Source: Capitella teleta (taxonomy: Eukaryota > Annelida > Polychaeta > Capitellidae). From it: 64,000 nt of DNA. The position numbers were made by a program, and so were the translations under genes. The notes under the pieces were generated by a model. The model did not search any database. It saw only the letters and a program-made list of their open reading frames with translations, and had not been told where the DNA came from. The stretch spans positions 78,295-142,294 of the forward strand of contig KB308566.1 of assembly GCA_000328365.1 (NCBI GenBank), read 5' to 3'. Shown here piece after piece: positions 1 through 11,545 of this stretch (position 1 is its first letter; the number at the start of each line of letters is the position of its first letter).

Positions 1-396
1 TGCGTGGTGCACTCTGGCTGACCTTTTTACTGTTTCAGGATGAGAAACATGGTAGGTGTCCTAGAAAATCGCTTGTTAAAATAAGAAAAATAGCGAAAAA
101 ATATTTTTTTTTGCGCCTGACTGGTGGCAAAATGATTATTCTATCTATTTCCGAAAAGAAAATAAAAAAATATCCAAGGGTTTAGTCGCAGGACACGCTG
201 ATATGACGAGGCCCATTGTAACAGATGGGGAACTCGGTGTTTCATCACAGCTGCTGACGTCACGCCTAGTTAGCAATATATCGCCCGCGAAATCGTTAGC
301 GATGATATTCCTTGTGTGGGCCAGGCATAAGAATCATCTTTGGTGCATCAAATAACGACTCAAAGTCCATTTTCAACCAGTTCTCCCTCCCTTTAA
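1..396 (-). mobile_element. TTAA-flanked non-autonomous DNA element, copy 1 (cut by window edge)
   Basis: This is the reverse complement of most of the elements at 27228-27941 and 58131-58840. It ends at a TTAA (393-396), next to the same terminal sequence AGGGAGGGAGAACT in inverted orientation. The other end lies outside the window. It has no coding capacity. The TTAA target and short inverted repeats resemble piggyBac-type non-autonomous elements; that assignment is inference. Confidence 0.85.
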
Positions 397-2351
397 CCAT
401 TTATTTATAATTCTATTGAAGATGCCCGCTAAGGTCGATCAAAGGATTCGCGGCGTCGACAAGTCAGTGCGTTTTCCTTTGTAATTTTCATTTGGTGGCT
501 GTCTTGGCTCACCTAATTCAGAGTGGATACGTGGCCATTACAACATACCAGCATAACATAGTTGAGGGAAACACACTTTTCTAGTTATAGTACTGAATGC
601 TTTTGACGCATTGCTAATTAGATGAAGGTGCGCTATGCAGCAGTGCATTGTCACATACGATCGACATAAATTAAAATTGGTTGAGAAAGTGACATAGTAT
701 GTATGAAGGACGTACATGTATAAATCAATTGTGTTTTATGCTATATTTTTTGTCAGAATTTCTGGCGAGTAAAAATATATTTTGGCGAGTAAAAATTCCC
801 TGTTTACTTGCCATGTGGCGAGTGAACTTTTTCTTTTATTTCGAGCCCTGTTTGTATGCATTTTTCTGTGCTCAATGCCTATTCCTGTATGAGATGACAG
901 CTGTGACGTGTATTGACATCATAAGTCTTAGTTGCTTCAAGATTCCGAGGTTAAATAAGACCACACACACACACTTGATTTTGCTGGTTACAATTGTCGT
1001 ATGATGATTATGCGTTATGATTATGATTGCCTTATGATTTGATATACTTCCAGAAAGCAGTTGCTTCGGCCCAACGTACTTGACGAGTCTTACTTATACG
1101 GCAATACCACAATAATTACATTATCAAGTTGGTTTTTTTTTTTTTCTTGAGTTAAATGACTATAGGAGCTAATTTTTCCACATTTGTATACTTTTTGACA
1201 TGCAGATAAATTCCAATGACAGGATGGAGTTGCCTGCAAGAAAGATGTTGGGTCATGCTGAATAAAATGCTGTAATCATGGATATCAATATGTTTTTAAT
1301 TGATAAATTAAAAAGAATGATTCTACGATAGGACTCATGAGCGCAGGTGAAATAAAAAGGTCAGACGAATGCTTCATTTTTACATGGTCAAATAACTGAT
1401 GTTAAATTAATTTATATTTTGTTTTGTTATTATAATGTATTAATAATTTTGGAATTATATTACTGTATATGTACGCGCCAGAGAAAAAGTATACATCTGA
1501 GCTTTTTACCACCTATCTAAACGTGATAGAACAGATTATATGATATATAACTTGATACAGCACATAAATGCTTGAGATTTGAATAATTTAAGGGAACTAA
1601 CTGTGTTTTAAATCCGGGCACCATCTTATTATTTTATGTATTTAAACTTTATTTCGACATGCATCCTCACTGCAAAGATACGCTCTCGTTTGCATAATCA
1701 CATTGCTGATCAGCAAACGGGGAAAGCCCTTTTGAGACTAAATGTTACTATAAATAGCAGCCAGTGAGTTACCAACTGACATTGGTGTGTGCCTGTGTCA
1801 TTATATATATATATATATATATAACCAGGAAACGAAGTTTTGGGTTATGCCAGTGGCGATCGATGGTAACTTCGTGGCCTAAGCCTTTCTTCGAATGATT
1901 TACGGTCACACGCACACATAATATGTAACCAATGCCGTAAATGTTATAATATATGTAACAATATCACATGCATGTAATAATTAGATAACAAGTGTTAATA
2001 ACAAAACAAAAAGAAATTGCCACTCAGTTAATTTTTGCAAGCAAAATGCGCAAAACAGTTCCACGGAAAAAAAAAAAAAAAAAATCCTAACAGCTGTTTT
2101 GCTATTTATTATCTCATATTGATAACAATTCTATCATTCTAAGAAAAAAAAAAAAACAAAACAGCTATTGCGTATACGGGGTGTCGCACATATACGATTG
2201 CATACAGAACACCAGGATTATGCTACTCTGTATGATGGTCCCCAATTGATGAAGATAATCAAAGCATAGTTAACCTAGCTATCTGTATCGGACAGAACTT
2301 TCAATTGTAGACTGATATCTAGGCTTTTATAAATTGATAATGAATACTCAC
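397..2351. other. Gene-free AT-rich stretch
   Basis: I see no convincing gene here. It holds a short (TA)n run near 1801-1822 and several A or T homopolymers. The open frame at 699-1004 has no splice context or recognisable similarity and is probably chance. Confidence 0.5.
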
Positions 2352-2595
2352 TAGGCCAAGATAGACCGAGAACAGAGCGACGGATTTTGCAACCATGAGC
2401 AATACTCCGTTACTGGACTTCTGTTCTCTATCTTCAACCGGGGGTGGGGTGTCCGGTGCGTCCGCATCCTCGTCCTGTTGTTGCTCGTCTCCCGTGAACA
2501 TGTTCTCATACATGTTGAATGGCATTCGATTGCTGTCACCACCACTGATGGTGTCGATCTCTTCGCACAATATCATGGCCAAAGTCCACACAGAC
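2352..2595 (-). CDS. Possible single coding exon of an unrecognised membrane protein
   Basis: An open stretch of 81 codons is bounded by a good acceptor (ctgcag, then exon from 2595) and a strong donor (exon ends 2352, then gtgagt). The peptide has an acidic, Pro- and Gln-rich middle (GDEQQQDEDADAPDTPPP) followed by a hydrophobic stretch (LLMVAKSVALFSVYLGL) that could start a membrane segment. The frame is closed by a stop just upstream of the acceptor, which supports the exon boundary. A further small exon-like block at 3808-3864 (acceptor ttgcag, donor gtgagt) is upstream but its phase does not match directly. I do not recognise the family. It could be a chance frame. Confidence 0.3.
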
Positions 2596-5400
2596 CTGCA
2601 GCACCATCAATATACAACACGTGAACTGTACATGAGTGCACGCAGAGGAATATAACACACTCGGTGATTCCGCGACTGCTAATCATGTGAAGGGTTATTG
2701 CAACACTCAAGAGCTTTAATTTAGTGGGTCGTCCTTAAACACCAAATTCAACTTAGGGGGCCTACTGATAGCCCTGTCTTTTAAAAGCTAGCGACCTACT
2801 CCCGTGTCGATATTTGCGAGCTCAAAACATCAACCAGGCGCCACTTAATTACAGTTAGGCCTATATACTAGAAGATTACATTGTATATCATGCGTTATAC
2901 GGAGCGTATATGACATACAATAACATGTGTATAGGGGCCCTACCAAGCTACACTACTGGTATATAGACATGTACATTGCGCGTAGTGTATATCTTTTCCC
3001 GGCTTCATGCATATTGAAGGATTGTCGATGTTTATCAAGCAAATTATGGACATAATATCATAGGATCGATCAAGTATGACGTCGGTAAATTATTCTGATG
3101 CGCATATACCTGCATAAAAAAATACTACGGTTATCATTTTTTTTTTTTTTTTCATACAAGATCGTCAACGTCTAACCGTCCGCGAACACCGTGTGGCCTA
3201 TACTCTCTGAGTGAACAATGTTCAATTAGAAAATGTTCACTTGCATTCATAATCTACAAAGGAAAATGTATTAATCTGCACACGAAGATAATATCTGTGA
3301 ATTACAGTTTTACGTGCTCACATGCATGATGGAAAACGAATGTCGCATCAAATAAATCAACTGTTCTGTTGTTTGGAATAATCCATATTCATTATCGTTC
3401 GCACAAGACTAGAGCCAAAATTAAAAAAAAATAATAAAATTAAAAAAAAATATAAAAAAATATGGTAACATAAAAAATAATTATAAACAATCAAGAAAAC
3501 TTAATAATATATTATTCTGACGATCGTATTATTATATAGACGGTGTTTTCAAGGCCCTTGCCCAACCCAAGGGCAAAGAGGATTATCAAAACAACGACTA
3601 TGTAATCGATCGCGAGACAATGCTGCCATATGCGACAGTGCTGAAGACATTATTTTCGGGTCATTGACTTAAATACAATGTATAACCTGGGTCCGGAGCG
3701 TTTCACTCAATATGAAATAATTATATAAGTACATAATTTATGACATTCCTTTTGTCATAATAATTAAGTAATGCATGTATTTATAATTAAGTAAATGTAA
3801 TACTCACCAAAAGAACGCTCACTTGGAACAGTCAATTTAGTTTGATATGCTTTGCATGTGCTAGCTGCAAGGTAAACGTTTGGTAGATCTAACCGTCAAG
3901 CTAAATATCAAGTCTGTATAGTGATACTGATACCTTATCAACTGAATTTGCATTTAGAAAACAAAGCTGCCACTGATGCCCCAATTAAGCATAGCCGTGT
4001 GTATATTTTCCTCTATTATTTTTTATTGTTATTAATACATGTAGTATAATTATAGGCTTCGGTTTAGTATACATATATTCATAAGTATGACTGCTTACAA
4101 CTGGTGGCTCCTTAAGTATGCTTTAATGTTTGATGCCATCATAATGAAGAGTATATATCGTCCAATTTACTTTGAGATACACCGGAAATTTGTAATCAAA
4201 TTTCATGGCGATTCCACTCATGCGAACATAAATCAATGAGATGCACCGTTATTTTAAATAAAGCTTTATTGCGATTCCGGTCATACAAACATACAATAAT
4301 ATAGATTTTTTTTTTTTTTAAATATAATTTGTGCAATATGAAAAGTACTAGTAGTCCAATAATCTTATACCGATACTTCCGACATAACATAAGCATATTA
4401 AACACAAAATTCGTATTCATCATCTAGTGTGTTTTTACTTCGTCATTTTTTATAAATGTATTTGTTCTATTTGGATTAGTGGCGTCTACAATTAAAGCTT
4501 TGTTTTTTTTTTTCTATGTAATTCCCTTTAATTGTTTTAACTGACACCACTGTTTAACAGTAACAAGAAGGTGCGATTTGGATTAAAGCACAAATAACAT
4601 ACACTCTTCTGCGGGGCAAGCCACAAGTTCCATGATTCGCTGAAGTTCAGATTTCTTTGGGGTTTCCGGAAAATCACTGCTGTACGTAGTACAGGCATAT
4701 ATGGTACCGGCACCCCGTATACAGCTACTGTACACGGAGTCTTTTCGTTAACATAATGGCTGGTAATTTAGTATACATTATAGTTTAAAGACATGGTCGA
4801 GAGATGAAAAAAAATGAAAAAAAAAATGAAAAAAAAAAAAAAAAAAACCCATCTGAACTAAATTTAAGGTTGGAAGGTAAAAAAACAAGATGTATATAAC
4901 GTAAAAAGGTAAAACAATGGGAAATACCGGTAGGCAGTTTAAAAAGAATCTGGTGAAATGAGTAAAACATGGTATATGTATTTAAACGTGGCAAGGGTTT
5001 CGGGAGATTGAAAGCAGGACTAAAATGAAATGTTTTAACTGTTCAGCAATTAGTTTACAAATTATCGGTACAATATCCGGGTATATGTCTTCCATTCTCA
5101 ATTGCAGAAAAAGAATGCTTGTATATATTAAAGGGGGAAGGCGTAGGAGAGTGTGTTGGTATGTACGCCGACCCAATTAGATACATGGAGACCATTATTT
5201 TATTGGCACAGACAAGTTGCATTTTTACTTCATATTCATTTGTTCGGACATACAGTGAAAGCATACCTGGTTGACTTAGTGTGGCTCAGGGATTGAGCGT
5301 TGGATCCGAAGGTATAGTACGCCAATGTATAGTCTATTTGCAGTTGTGTACATCTTTAAATTCCTCTCTCTATCTTTTTTAAAGAAAATTAAAAATGAAA
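2596..5400. other. Gene-free stretch with possible exon-like block 3808-3864
   Basis: It is mostly AT-rich with homopolymers (3138-3154, 3420-3470, 4308-4320, 4807-4848). On the minus strand, 3808-3864 is a 57-nt block between an acceptor-like ttgcag and a gtgagt donor. It is open in one frame only (reads STCKAYQTKLTVPSERSF). No family is recognised and it may be chance. Confidence 0.35.
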
Positions 5401-5419
5401 AATTTTCCTTATGTAACTT

Positions 5420-5600
<181 letters not shown>

Positions 5601-5667
5601 TCCGTGAACGATTTTTATTCGCCGTTGCGCGGAACTCCGTGAAGTATATTTCAGCAAATCTCACACA

Positions 5668-5745
5668 TTGATAGTACATGTCAATGTACTATCAATTGAT
5701 AGTACATTAACATGTACTATCAATGACTATGTACTCATTGCTAGT
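5668..5745. repeat. Cluster of inverted ATTGATAGTACAT units
   Basis: The 13-mer ATTGATAGTACAT occurs alternately on both strands four times within about 80 bases. The core TGTACTATCAAT/ATTGATAGTACA is a perfect palindrome of 22 bases. No element boundaries could be set. Confidence 0.8.
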
Positions 5746-5779
5746 ACATGTCATTCTGCGAGTCTGATTCAAATTTGTA

Positions 5780-6150
5780 GGTTTAAGTTCAAAGGTCACA
5801 AAGGTCAAGGTCACAGCGATTTTTCAAAATTTCAAATTGGATTGCTTCTAGGTCATTAATTATTTGAGCTAGCGTTTTGCAACATACATCAAACGATTCA
5901 GTGTTATAACATGAACAACAATGCATATTGCTGTCATTGCTCTCAGATGCACCGTTCTTGCGTAATCTTGCATAATAGTAATTACGACTTTTTGAAACGT
6001 TGATATCTCGTAAGTTATGCGAGTTGTGGCATTGAAATTTGCAGAGTATATTGCTAGTATAGACATTTTACGAAATCATGAGTTTAAATGAGGTTGCACC
6101 AAGGTCAAGGTCATTGTGTTAATTAAAGCAATTAATTGCTTAAATTGATG
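5780..6150 (+). repeat. Dispersed repeat carrying AGGTCA clusters, copy 1
   Basis: It aligns by eye over about 370 bases with 54640-55000. Shared landmarks include CAAGGTCA motifs at the left end, ATGCACCGTTCTTGCGTAAT in the middle and GTTAATTAAAGC at the right end. The left end contains AGGTCA three times within 24 bases, and AAGGTCAAGGTCA recurs near 6100. The terminal structure is unclear and the superfamily unknown. Confidence 0.75.
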
Positions 6151-7573
6151 AGGAAGGGGTTGAGATCTGGGTGTCAAGGGTATATTCGAGGGGTAGCCCC
6201 TCCCTGTTCTTACGTCACTGCGTGTTATATGGTGTTAGTCAAACTTGTGGCATTCGGAATTCCATTAAATTCCATGCATGTGCAAAAGACGGACAATGGA
6301 CGAACAGCGTATGAAAGCTGTAGCAACCATCAGATGTTTAGAGAAGGATTAATGGCATGTCATGTGCTAATAATTAAAAGCCTATTGAGGCTTGAAATAT
6401 ATTACGTGTATACATGTATTGCAATTAGCCAAAATATGGAAAAGAGAAATGCAGATATCAGTCACCTTATAATTGGATGGTTTAAGAATGTATTGATGCA
6501 AAAATGTATTCCTATGTATACGCATATATCCATACCATGCTGTAGCACAACGCCTCTTGCCATGATATTCTTGAGAGACCCCCATATATTCAATTTCTAA
6601 TTCATGTTCAAGTATAAATGATTCAGTTATATGTACGTGTGCCATCTAATGCAGTGCCGGTCATTGAATAAAGCATTCAATTTATTCTGAGAAACTGATT
6701 AACTGATCCTCTAGTTCACAACTGGGGCTGAGGTAGAAAGGCCTACGTTTAAAGTGTGTGGCTGGCAACCCTTGAGGGGAGATGGATTCTATGTTTTCCT
6801 AAACTGAGGAATTGAATTTGACCTAAAGGAAATTCCTAATGGAAAAACTGTACTCACTAGTTTGCTTGGATGAATAACTCACCTTAATTACTACCATCGT
6901 GAAGATTAGTAGGCCTACAGGTATTGAGCCCTGATGGAGTTGAACCGAAGAATATCTGGACAATTGCAGATTTTTGTGTTTCAGCAACCAAGTGGATTCT
7001 ACATGGAATTTGAAAGAACAAAAATCCCAGAAAAAGAGTAATTATTTATTTGACATATTAAAACTATAAAATTTAAAATATAGAAATGTTGGACAACTTT
7101 TAATGTGGATAATGCACGATATCAAATTTTGTCACATAATAATATATAAATAATTATGTCACAGTCTTTTCATGCCACAAAAGTTATGGAGAACCTACGT
7201 GAGTATAATTATGTGATTATTTCGTCCCAAGACAAACAAAAATGAGTAAAAAAAACCAGTAGAAGCACCTGATTACATTCAAATGCATGTTACACAATGA
7301 CTATCATAAAATGAGTAGAAAAATGTCCCTAAACAATCAACCACGCTCAAAATGAGCCTTTAAATTCAGAAATCTGTCTCAATTTCTTAGAAATCATGTA
7401 TTATAAATACGGAAATCATGCAGAGATAAAACAGGTACATGCAATAAAATAATAAATTCAGTCAACAGATTAAGTTATTAATTCATATATTTATGCAAAA
7501 TAATATTCAACAACATGAAATGCATAGCAAAAACCCCAAGGCATGTGTAAAAATCACAGAATGCTCCTCCTCC
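6151..7573. other. Intergenic, 3' side of the ENPP gene
   Basis: There is no supported gene. A 154-codon frame at 6136-6600 overlaps the repeat above and has no family features or splice context. TTTATT motifs, read as AATAAA on the minus strand, occur near 7046 but are some 500 bases past the ENPP stop, so the true poly(A) site is not clear. Confidence 0.5.
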
Positions 7574-9228
7574 TTATATCTCCTCATCTGAAGTAAGCAG
7601 TGGATCATGCATATCACTCAGGAGGACTCCTCTACTGACAGGCTTATAGTCCCCGACATGGCCACGGCACGCTTTGATGGTGAACAGAAGTGCAATCACA
7701 ATGATAGGTAAACCAATGGTAAAAATAATGACCCCTGTAATCATACCAAGATTATACTATTGACAACATTCAGATTTCAGAATACTCACAGATCACATAT
7801 GAGTTGTTCTTAGGTCTCTTGAAACTCAGAATATTTTCAATGTTCTCCAGATTCCCGTCATTTGGCCCTGGTTCAATGCCGAGAACTTTGCACATCATAG
7901 GATAAATATCGACGTTGTTGAACTGGGGACTGACGTGGTTACGACGGAACGCAGGTCCATGCGCTACGAAGAAGGGATGCATGTCGTTCCAGCTGTTGTT
8001 GTAACCATGGTTCCCCACTGTAAAGAGAAGAAACAAAGAAGTTATGGAGTATATAATTGGCTATGTAATAATTCACTCACAGATATCACTACAATTCGCT
8101 TGAGTGCGGCAGAATGATACTCCTGGATCTGCTACAAACAGCAGAGGAGAAATTCTTCTGTTGAATGTGTAATGATACTCAGCAGGTATATCTGCTTTGC
8201 GGTACACGCTCATATTCGGAACTTTAGACATTTTAGTGTAAATTGCATCCTCAAAACCTGAAGAAGAGATTTTATTAGTGGCGTTAAATTCCCCTACCCA
8301 GGTACACTTTTTAGGAACCTTCATGGGGCCAGATGAGCAAGACAGGGGACGATCCATAAGACTCGTAGGTCGATAAATCCAGATGCTCCTCCAAAATCAC
8401 TCGACTTGTGATGTTGGCCATCCCATGATCACTAGTAATGATCAGATTCATGTCATCGTACAGATTATTCTTAATCAAGAGACGAAGCAGATATCCAACC
8501 AACGCATCCAGCTCCGACACCAGTTTCATCAATTTTGGTGAAGTGGGACCCCATTTATGACCATGCAAATCAGGTTCATTGATATAAAGCAAACCAAGAT
8601 TAATTGGAGCAGCTTCATCAACAAACCAGGCGACCAGTTCATCAAATCTGCTTTCATTCCGTACGGAATTGTTAAAATACCTCCACACATGGCTCACTTC
8701 GCCATACAGTGGCGCACCACCGCCTGGCCACATCATGACGCCACTACGTCGTGCATTGCGTGATTCCTGGTTCTTCTGATTCAACTGATTAGCAATCCAG
8801 ATGGGCATTGGAACAAATTCCGGTAGATACGGCCCCTTATCAAAGGTACCATTATTCCACCAAAAGGAGACATTTGCCAGCGTTTGGTTATCATCTTCCA
8901 GGAAAAATACTCCGTCGTCAGGGTCGAGATATTGGTTGTGAACAACGCCATGGTTTCCAGGGTACATCCCTGTAGCGATTGTGTAATGGTTCGGCAGCGT
9001 TTTAGTGGGAAACGAGTTCATGACTCCACCCGGGGCCACAGTACTCCCATTGGCAAGCAGGGCATCGAAGTTCGGCGTCTCAAAGCCATACTTGTGAGCC
9101 ATGTCCAAATAGTCCCAGCGGAATCCATCGAAAGAAATGAGTATGAGTTTAGATGGAGTCCGAGTTGTATTCAAGGAGGACACGACACAACAAGACCAGA
9201 AAATGGGCATGAAAAATAGCCACGACAT
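7574..9228 (-). CDS. ENPP5-like: ENPP4/5-type ectonucleotide pyrophosphatase/phosphodiesterase
   Basis: Four coding exons (8319-9228, 8081-8257, 7790-8017, 7574-7734) join in phase to about 491 aa, close to human ENPP5 (477). The chosen start at 9228 gives a signal peptide (MSWLFFMPIFWSCCVVSS); the frame stays open upstream to 9450, so a longer start cannot be excluded. The alkaline-phosphatase-fold metal ligands are all visible: Asp34 in SFDGFRWDY, nucleophile Thr77 in FPTKTLPNHYT, Asp and His in NEPDLHGHKWGP, Asp-His in TSDHGM, and His in FVAHGPAF. A C-terminal membrane segment (VIIFTIGLPIIVIALLF) with a short cytoplasmic tail makes it a type I, outward-facing enzyme. The family hydrolyses phosphodiester or pyrophosphate bonds in nucleotides or lipids; the substrate here is unknown. 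Several N-glycosylation sequons are present. Confidence 0.95.
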
Positions 9229-9859
9229 TCGGTAATACGTGTAGCTGAATAACTGATACATGCCGTAAAGAAAAATTCGCAACAAAATTTCTTCAAAAAC
9301 AGGGACGAGGAAGAAAAATAGAAATGGGCGATAAATAGACAGACGATACGACGAGCCGTATATCATAGCAAATATTTCGACAAGCCGCATAAGGCATAAG
9401 CAGTTACAGGAGTAAATCATAACGTTCTCCCGCGATTTATCAATAGCCAACTATAGCCAATTCATTCACTGGTTCCCTAGTCATGTATATAATGACGCAG
9501 GCATACACCGATGACCGGTGGTATCTCATTGGCTGTTATTTATGGTAATATTTAGTCAACTGGTCGCATTCAGCAAATACTGTGAATTCATTTTCTTGCC
9601 TTGCCTTGTGAGCCATATTGGGAATTCCGAGTGACGTCATGTGAAATCGAGTGAAATGGATGTACCAAAATAGGGTGAGTGTTCATCGGTGTGTGCCGGT
9701 GCTTCTTTTCTTTCAGTAGCGCCGGAGACCAGTGAAGCCAATGATGTAGAATCACTATGTAAGTGAGCCTACAACGATGGAGAACATATTTTGAATAAAG
9801 ACATTCGATGGTACAATATGCGATAGAGTGGCAGTTAGTAAAAAAGAAAGAAAGAAAAA

Positions 9860-10275
9860 GAAATCAATAAGGTATCGTCACGGGATGAATGGCAATGAAC
9901 AGAGGACATGCATGCTTGATTTGACCAAACGTGACTATTGGTTCTATTTGATTTTTGAAGATGCGTTTGTGATGAATACGTGACTGAGAAGTTCCACCGC
10001 ATTATACGCCAGGCCAATGTGATCCCCTTCGTGCTTGGAGAAGCGGACTACGCGAATGTTCTCCCGAAAGGTATAGTTACATGTACATCGACGTGAGAGA
10101 TTTCGGTGGTTCTGTCAAAGATTTAGCAAATTTCGTAATCCAATTGACCAAGGAACCCGAGAGCTGCAACGCGTAAATCGAGCAATCGCGTGCCTTCGAC
10201 TGCAAATTCCCTCTGAACTTCGAATGCAATCTTTGTCAATACTTGTACCAGCACAGAAATGAAACACAGGTAGTA
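9860..10275 (+). pseudogene. Broken alpha-1,3-fucosyltransferase (GT10) fragment
   Basis: Pieces of a GT10 fucosyltransferase C-terminal domain follow one another in different frames. CMLDLTKRDYWFYLIFEDA (about 9910-9970) is followed by CDEYVTEKFHRIIRQANVIP and FVLGEADYANVLPK (to 10070), then YSYMYIDVRDFGGSVKDLAN (10072-10130), then, after an in-frame stop, CKFPLNFECNLCQYLYQHRN (10200-10260). Family landmarks are FEN-like FED, DYVTEKF-like EYVTEKF, the SYIDV-like block and the final Cys-rich segment. At least two frame changes and one stop separate them, with no intron signals that would explain the breaks, so it is read as a dead copy. The N-terminal part is absent. Confidence 0.8.
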
Positions 10276-10643
10276 AGTAGTGTTCGACGCGCAGTCGTTT
10301 TGGTCCATTGAAGAGAGGTGAAACACCAAAGAATTTTTACAGAAACTGTGCTTTTGAAATAATACCAAAAATCCATTTCGGGAAATACCCAGATTTTTTA
10401 TTTGATTTCATGCATTGTTGTTCCATTGTTTTATATTAATCAATAAAATTTGTTGAGAGTTACTTGGTAGTACACTTTCTAAATTAACCCTATTTTGTTT
10501 TCGTAATTTCCCGGACGAGTATTGTAAGTTTTCATTCGCCTGTTTGTTGACCAAATGCCTCAAGCACGTGTGCATTGCCTGCTCACGTGATTCGGCCAAA
10601 GAATTCCAGCTAAGAATCTCTTGTTAAATATTGGTATCTGCAT

Positions 10644-10835
10644 GTGCATGTTTATGTCTATAACGATTGTGAACCTCATGAGCACGAGGAGACCCTAGAA
10701 CGGACTGATACACTGCACTTCAAACAACGTGTATATATTGATTTTGCAACTCCATGGTCAACCAACACTCAGAAGCGTTATATGGTCGACGCCAGAGCAG
10801 AAACCCCGGACTGGATTACCCCCTTAATTAATTAG
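10644..10835 (+). CDS. Unrecognised 63-codon open frame
   Basis: It runs from ATG to TAG and has a protein-like composition (for example RVYIDFATPWSTNTQKRYMV), unlike the repeat-derived frames around it. No family is recognised and no flanking splice sites are clear. It lies shortly after the fucosyltransferase pseudogene and could be another dead fragment, or chance. Confidence 0.2.
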   Translation: MHVYVYNDCEPHEHEETLERTDTLHFKQRVYIDFATPWSTNTQKRYMVDARAETPDWITPLIN

Positions 10836-10848
10836 TTTTTCCAGAAAA

Positions 10849-10890
10849 TTCCAAGGGGTCTTTATCCTGCATGCTAGCATAGACAGGAAC
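10849..10890 (-). repeat. Remnant of the tRNA-derived SINE body
   Basis: TTTATCCTGCATGCTAGCAT and flanking bases match the part of the SINE consensus seen at 35460-35495 and 36040-36065, with several differences. It is only a fragment. Confidence 0.5.
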
Positions 10891-10912
10891 GCAACGGAAT
10901 GCCATGTTGCCC

Positions 10913-10982
10913 CATTGTCTAACGAGCAGACGACGGCCACACCACCAATCGGTCGGGGCGGCCAACTGGGTGTTACACAATG
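10913..10982 (+). mobile_element. 70-bp micro-element, family C, unit 1
   Basis: It begins CATTGTCTAACGAGCAGACG and ends GTGTTACACAATG, so the ends are imperfect inverted repeats (CATTGTsTAAC). It is flanked by perfect 9-bp direct repeats ATGTTGCCC at 10904-10912 and 10983-10991. Related units lie at 10992-11070, 24763-24827 and 56921-56989. It is non-coding. Confidence 0.85.
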
Positions 10983-10991
10983 ATGTTGCCC

Positions 10992-11070
10992 CATTGTGTA
11001 ACACCCAGTTGACCGCTCCGACCGAACTCCGACACTGGTGGTGTGGCCGTCGTCTGCCCATTAGACAATG
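10992..11070 (-). mobile_element. 79-bp micro-element, family C, unit 2 (inverted neighbour)
   Basis: It has the same family as unit 1 but the opposite orientation, running from CATTGTGTAACACCCAGTTG to TTAGACAATG. The shared ATGTTGCCC at 10983-10991 precedes it and a third copy at 11071-11079 follows it. The two units together could fold as a long hairpin. Confidence 0.85.
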
Positions 11071-11079
11071 ATGTTGCCC

Positions 11080-11545
11080 ACGTCTCCACATTCTTTGACA
11101 GCACTGACAGGAACCATATGTTCTGTGGTCAGGAACGAGATTGAAACATAATTATCTCCCAATCATTTAACGCCCTGTTGGCCTTCTCAAACTTGTCATC
11201 AAACCCTAAAATTCACTTGCTGCTTTAAATCGACAACAGATTTGTGTTGCACGCGTGCACATCATACATCATGTAGTTAAAATAGCGCATAATTTTACAA
11301 ACTGCATTCGTATATTTAAGGCAACAAAGCCTGTCAGCCACTGTTAATTGACCGAGTGTCGTATGCATGGCTCAATTAGCCAATTAATAGTATGGCAAAA
11401 CAAAAGGCTCGATGCGAGAGAGTACTTTGTTGTGTAACTGTAACAATATAATTGAAGTCATGTTCGATTTGTCTACTCCATTGATTGCATTACACAAGGG
11501 TCTATAACGTCTATTCGCAGGTCAGATGCAGTTACATGTAGAATG
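11080..11545. other. Intergenic, nothing recognised
   Basis: No gene, RNA or repeat boundary could be supported here. Confidence 0.4.

Noticed and set aside
6136-6600. 154-codon open frame on the plus strand
   Set aside because: It overlaps a dispersed repeat, has no family features, and its composition does not look like a protein.
9639-9705. A first exon at ATGGATGTACCAAAATAG followed by a gtgagt donor
   Set aside because: The frame ends in a stop after five codons, before the donor.
10913-11070. Resemblance of CTAAC...GTTAG ends to integron attC sites
   Set aside because: The host is plainly eukaryotic. The units have variable 9-bp flanks and no cassette genes or integrase, so the likeness is limited to a few bases.
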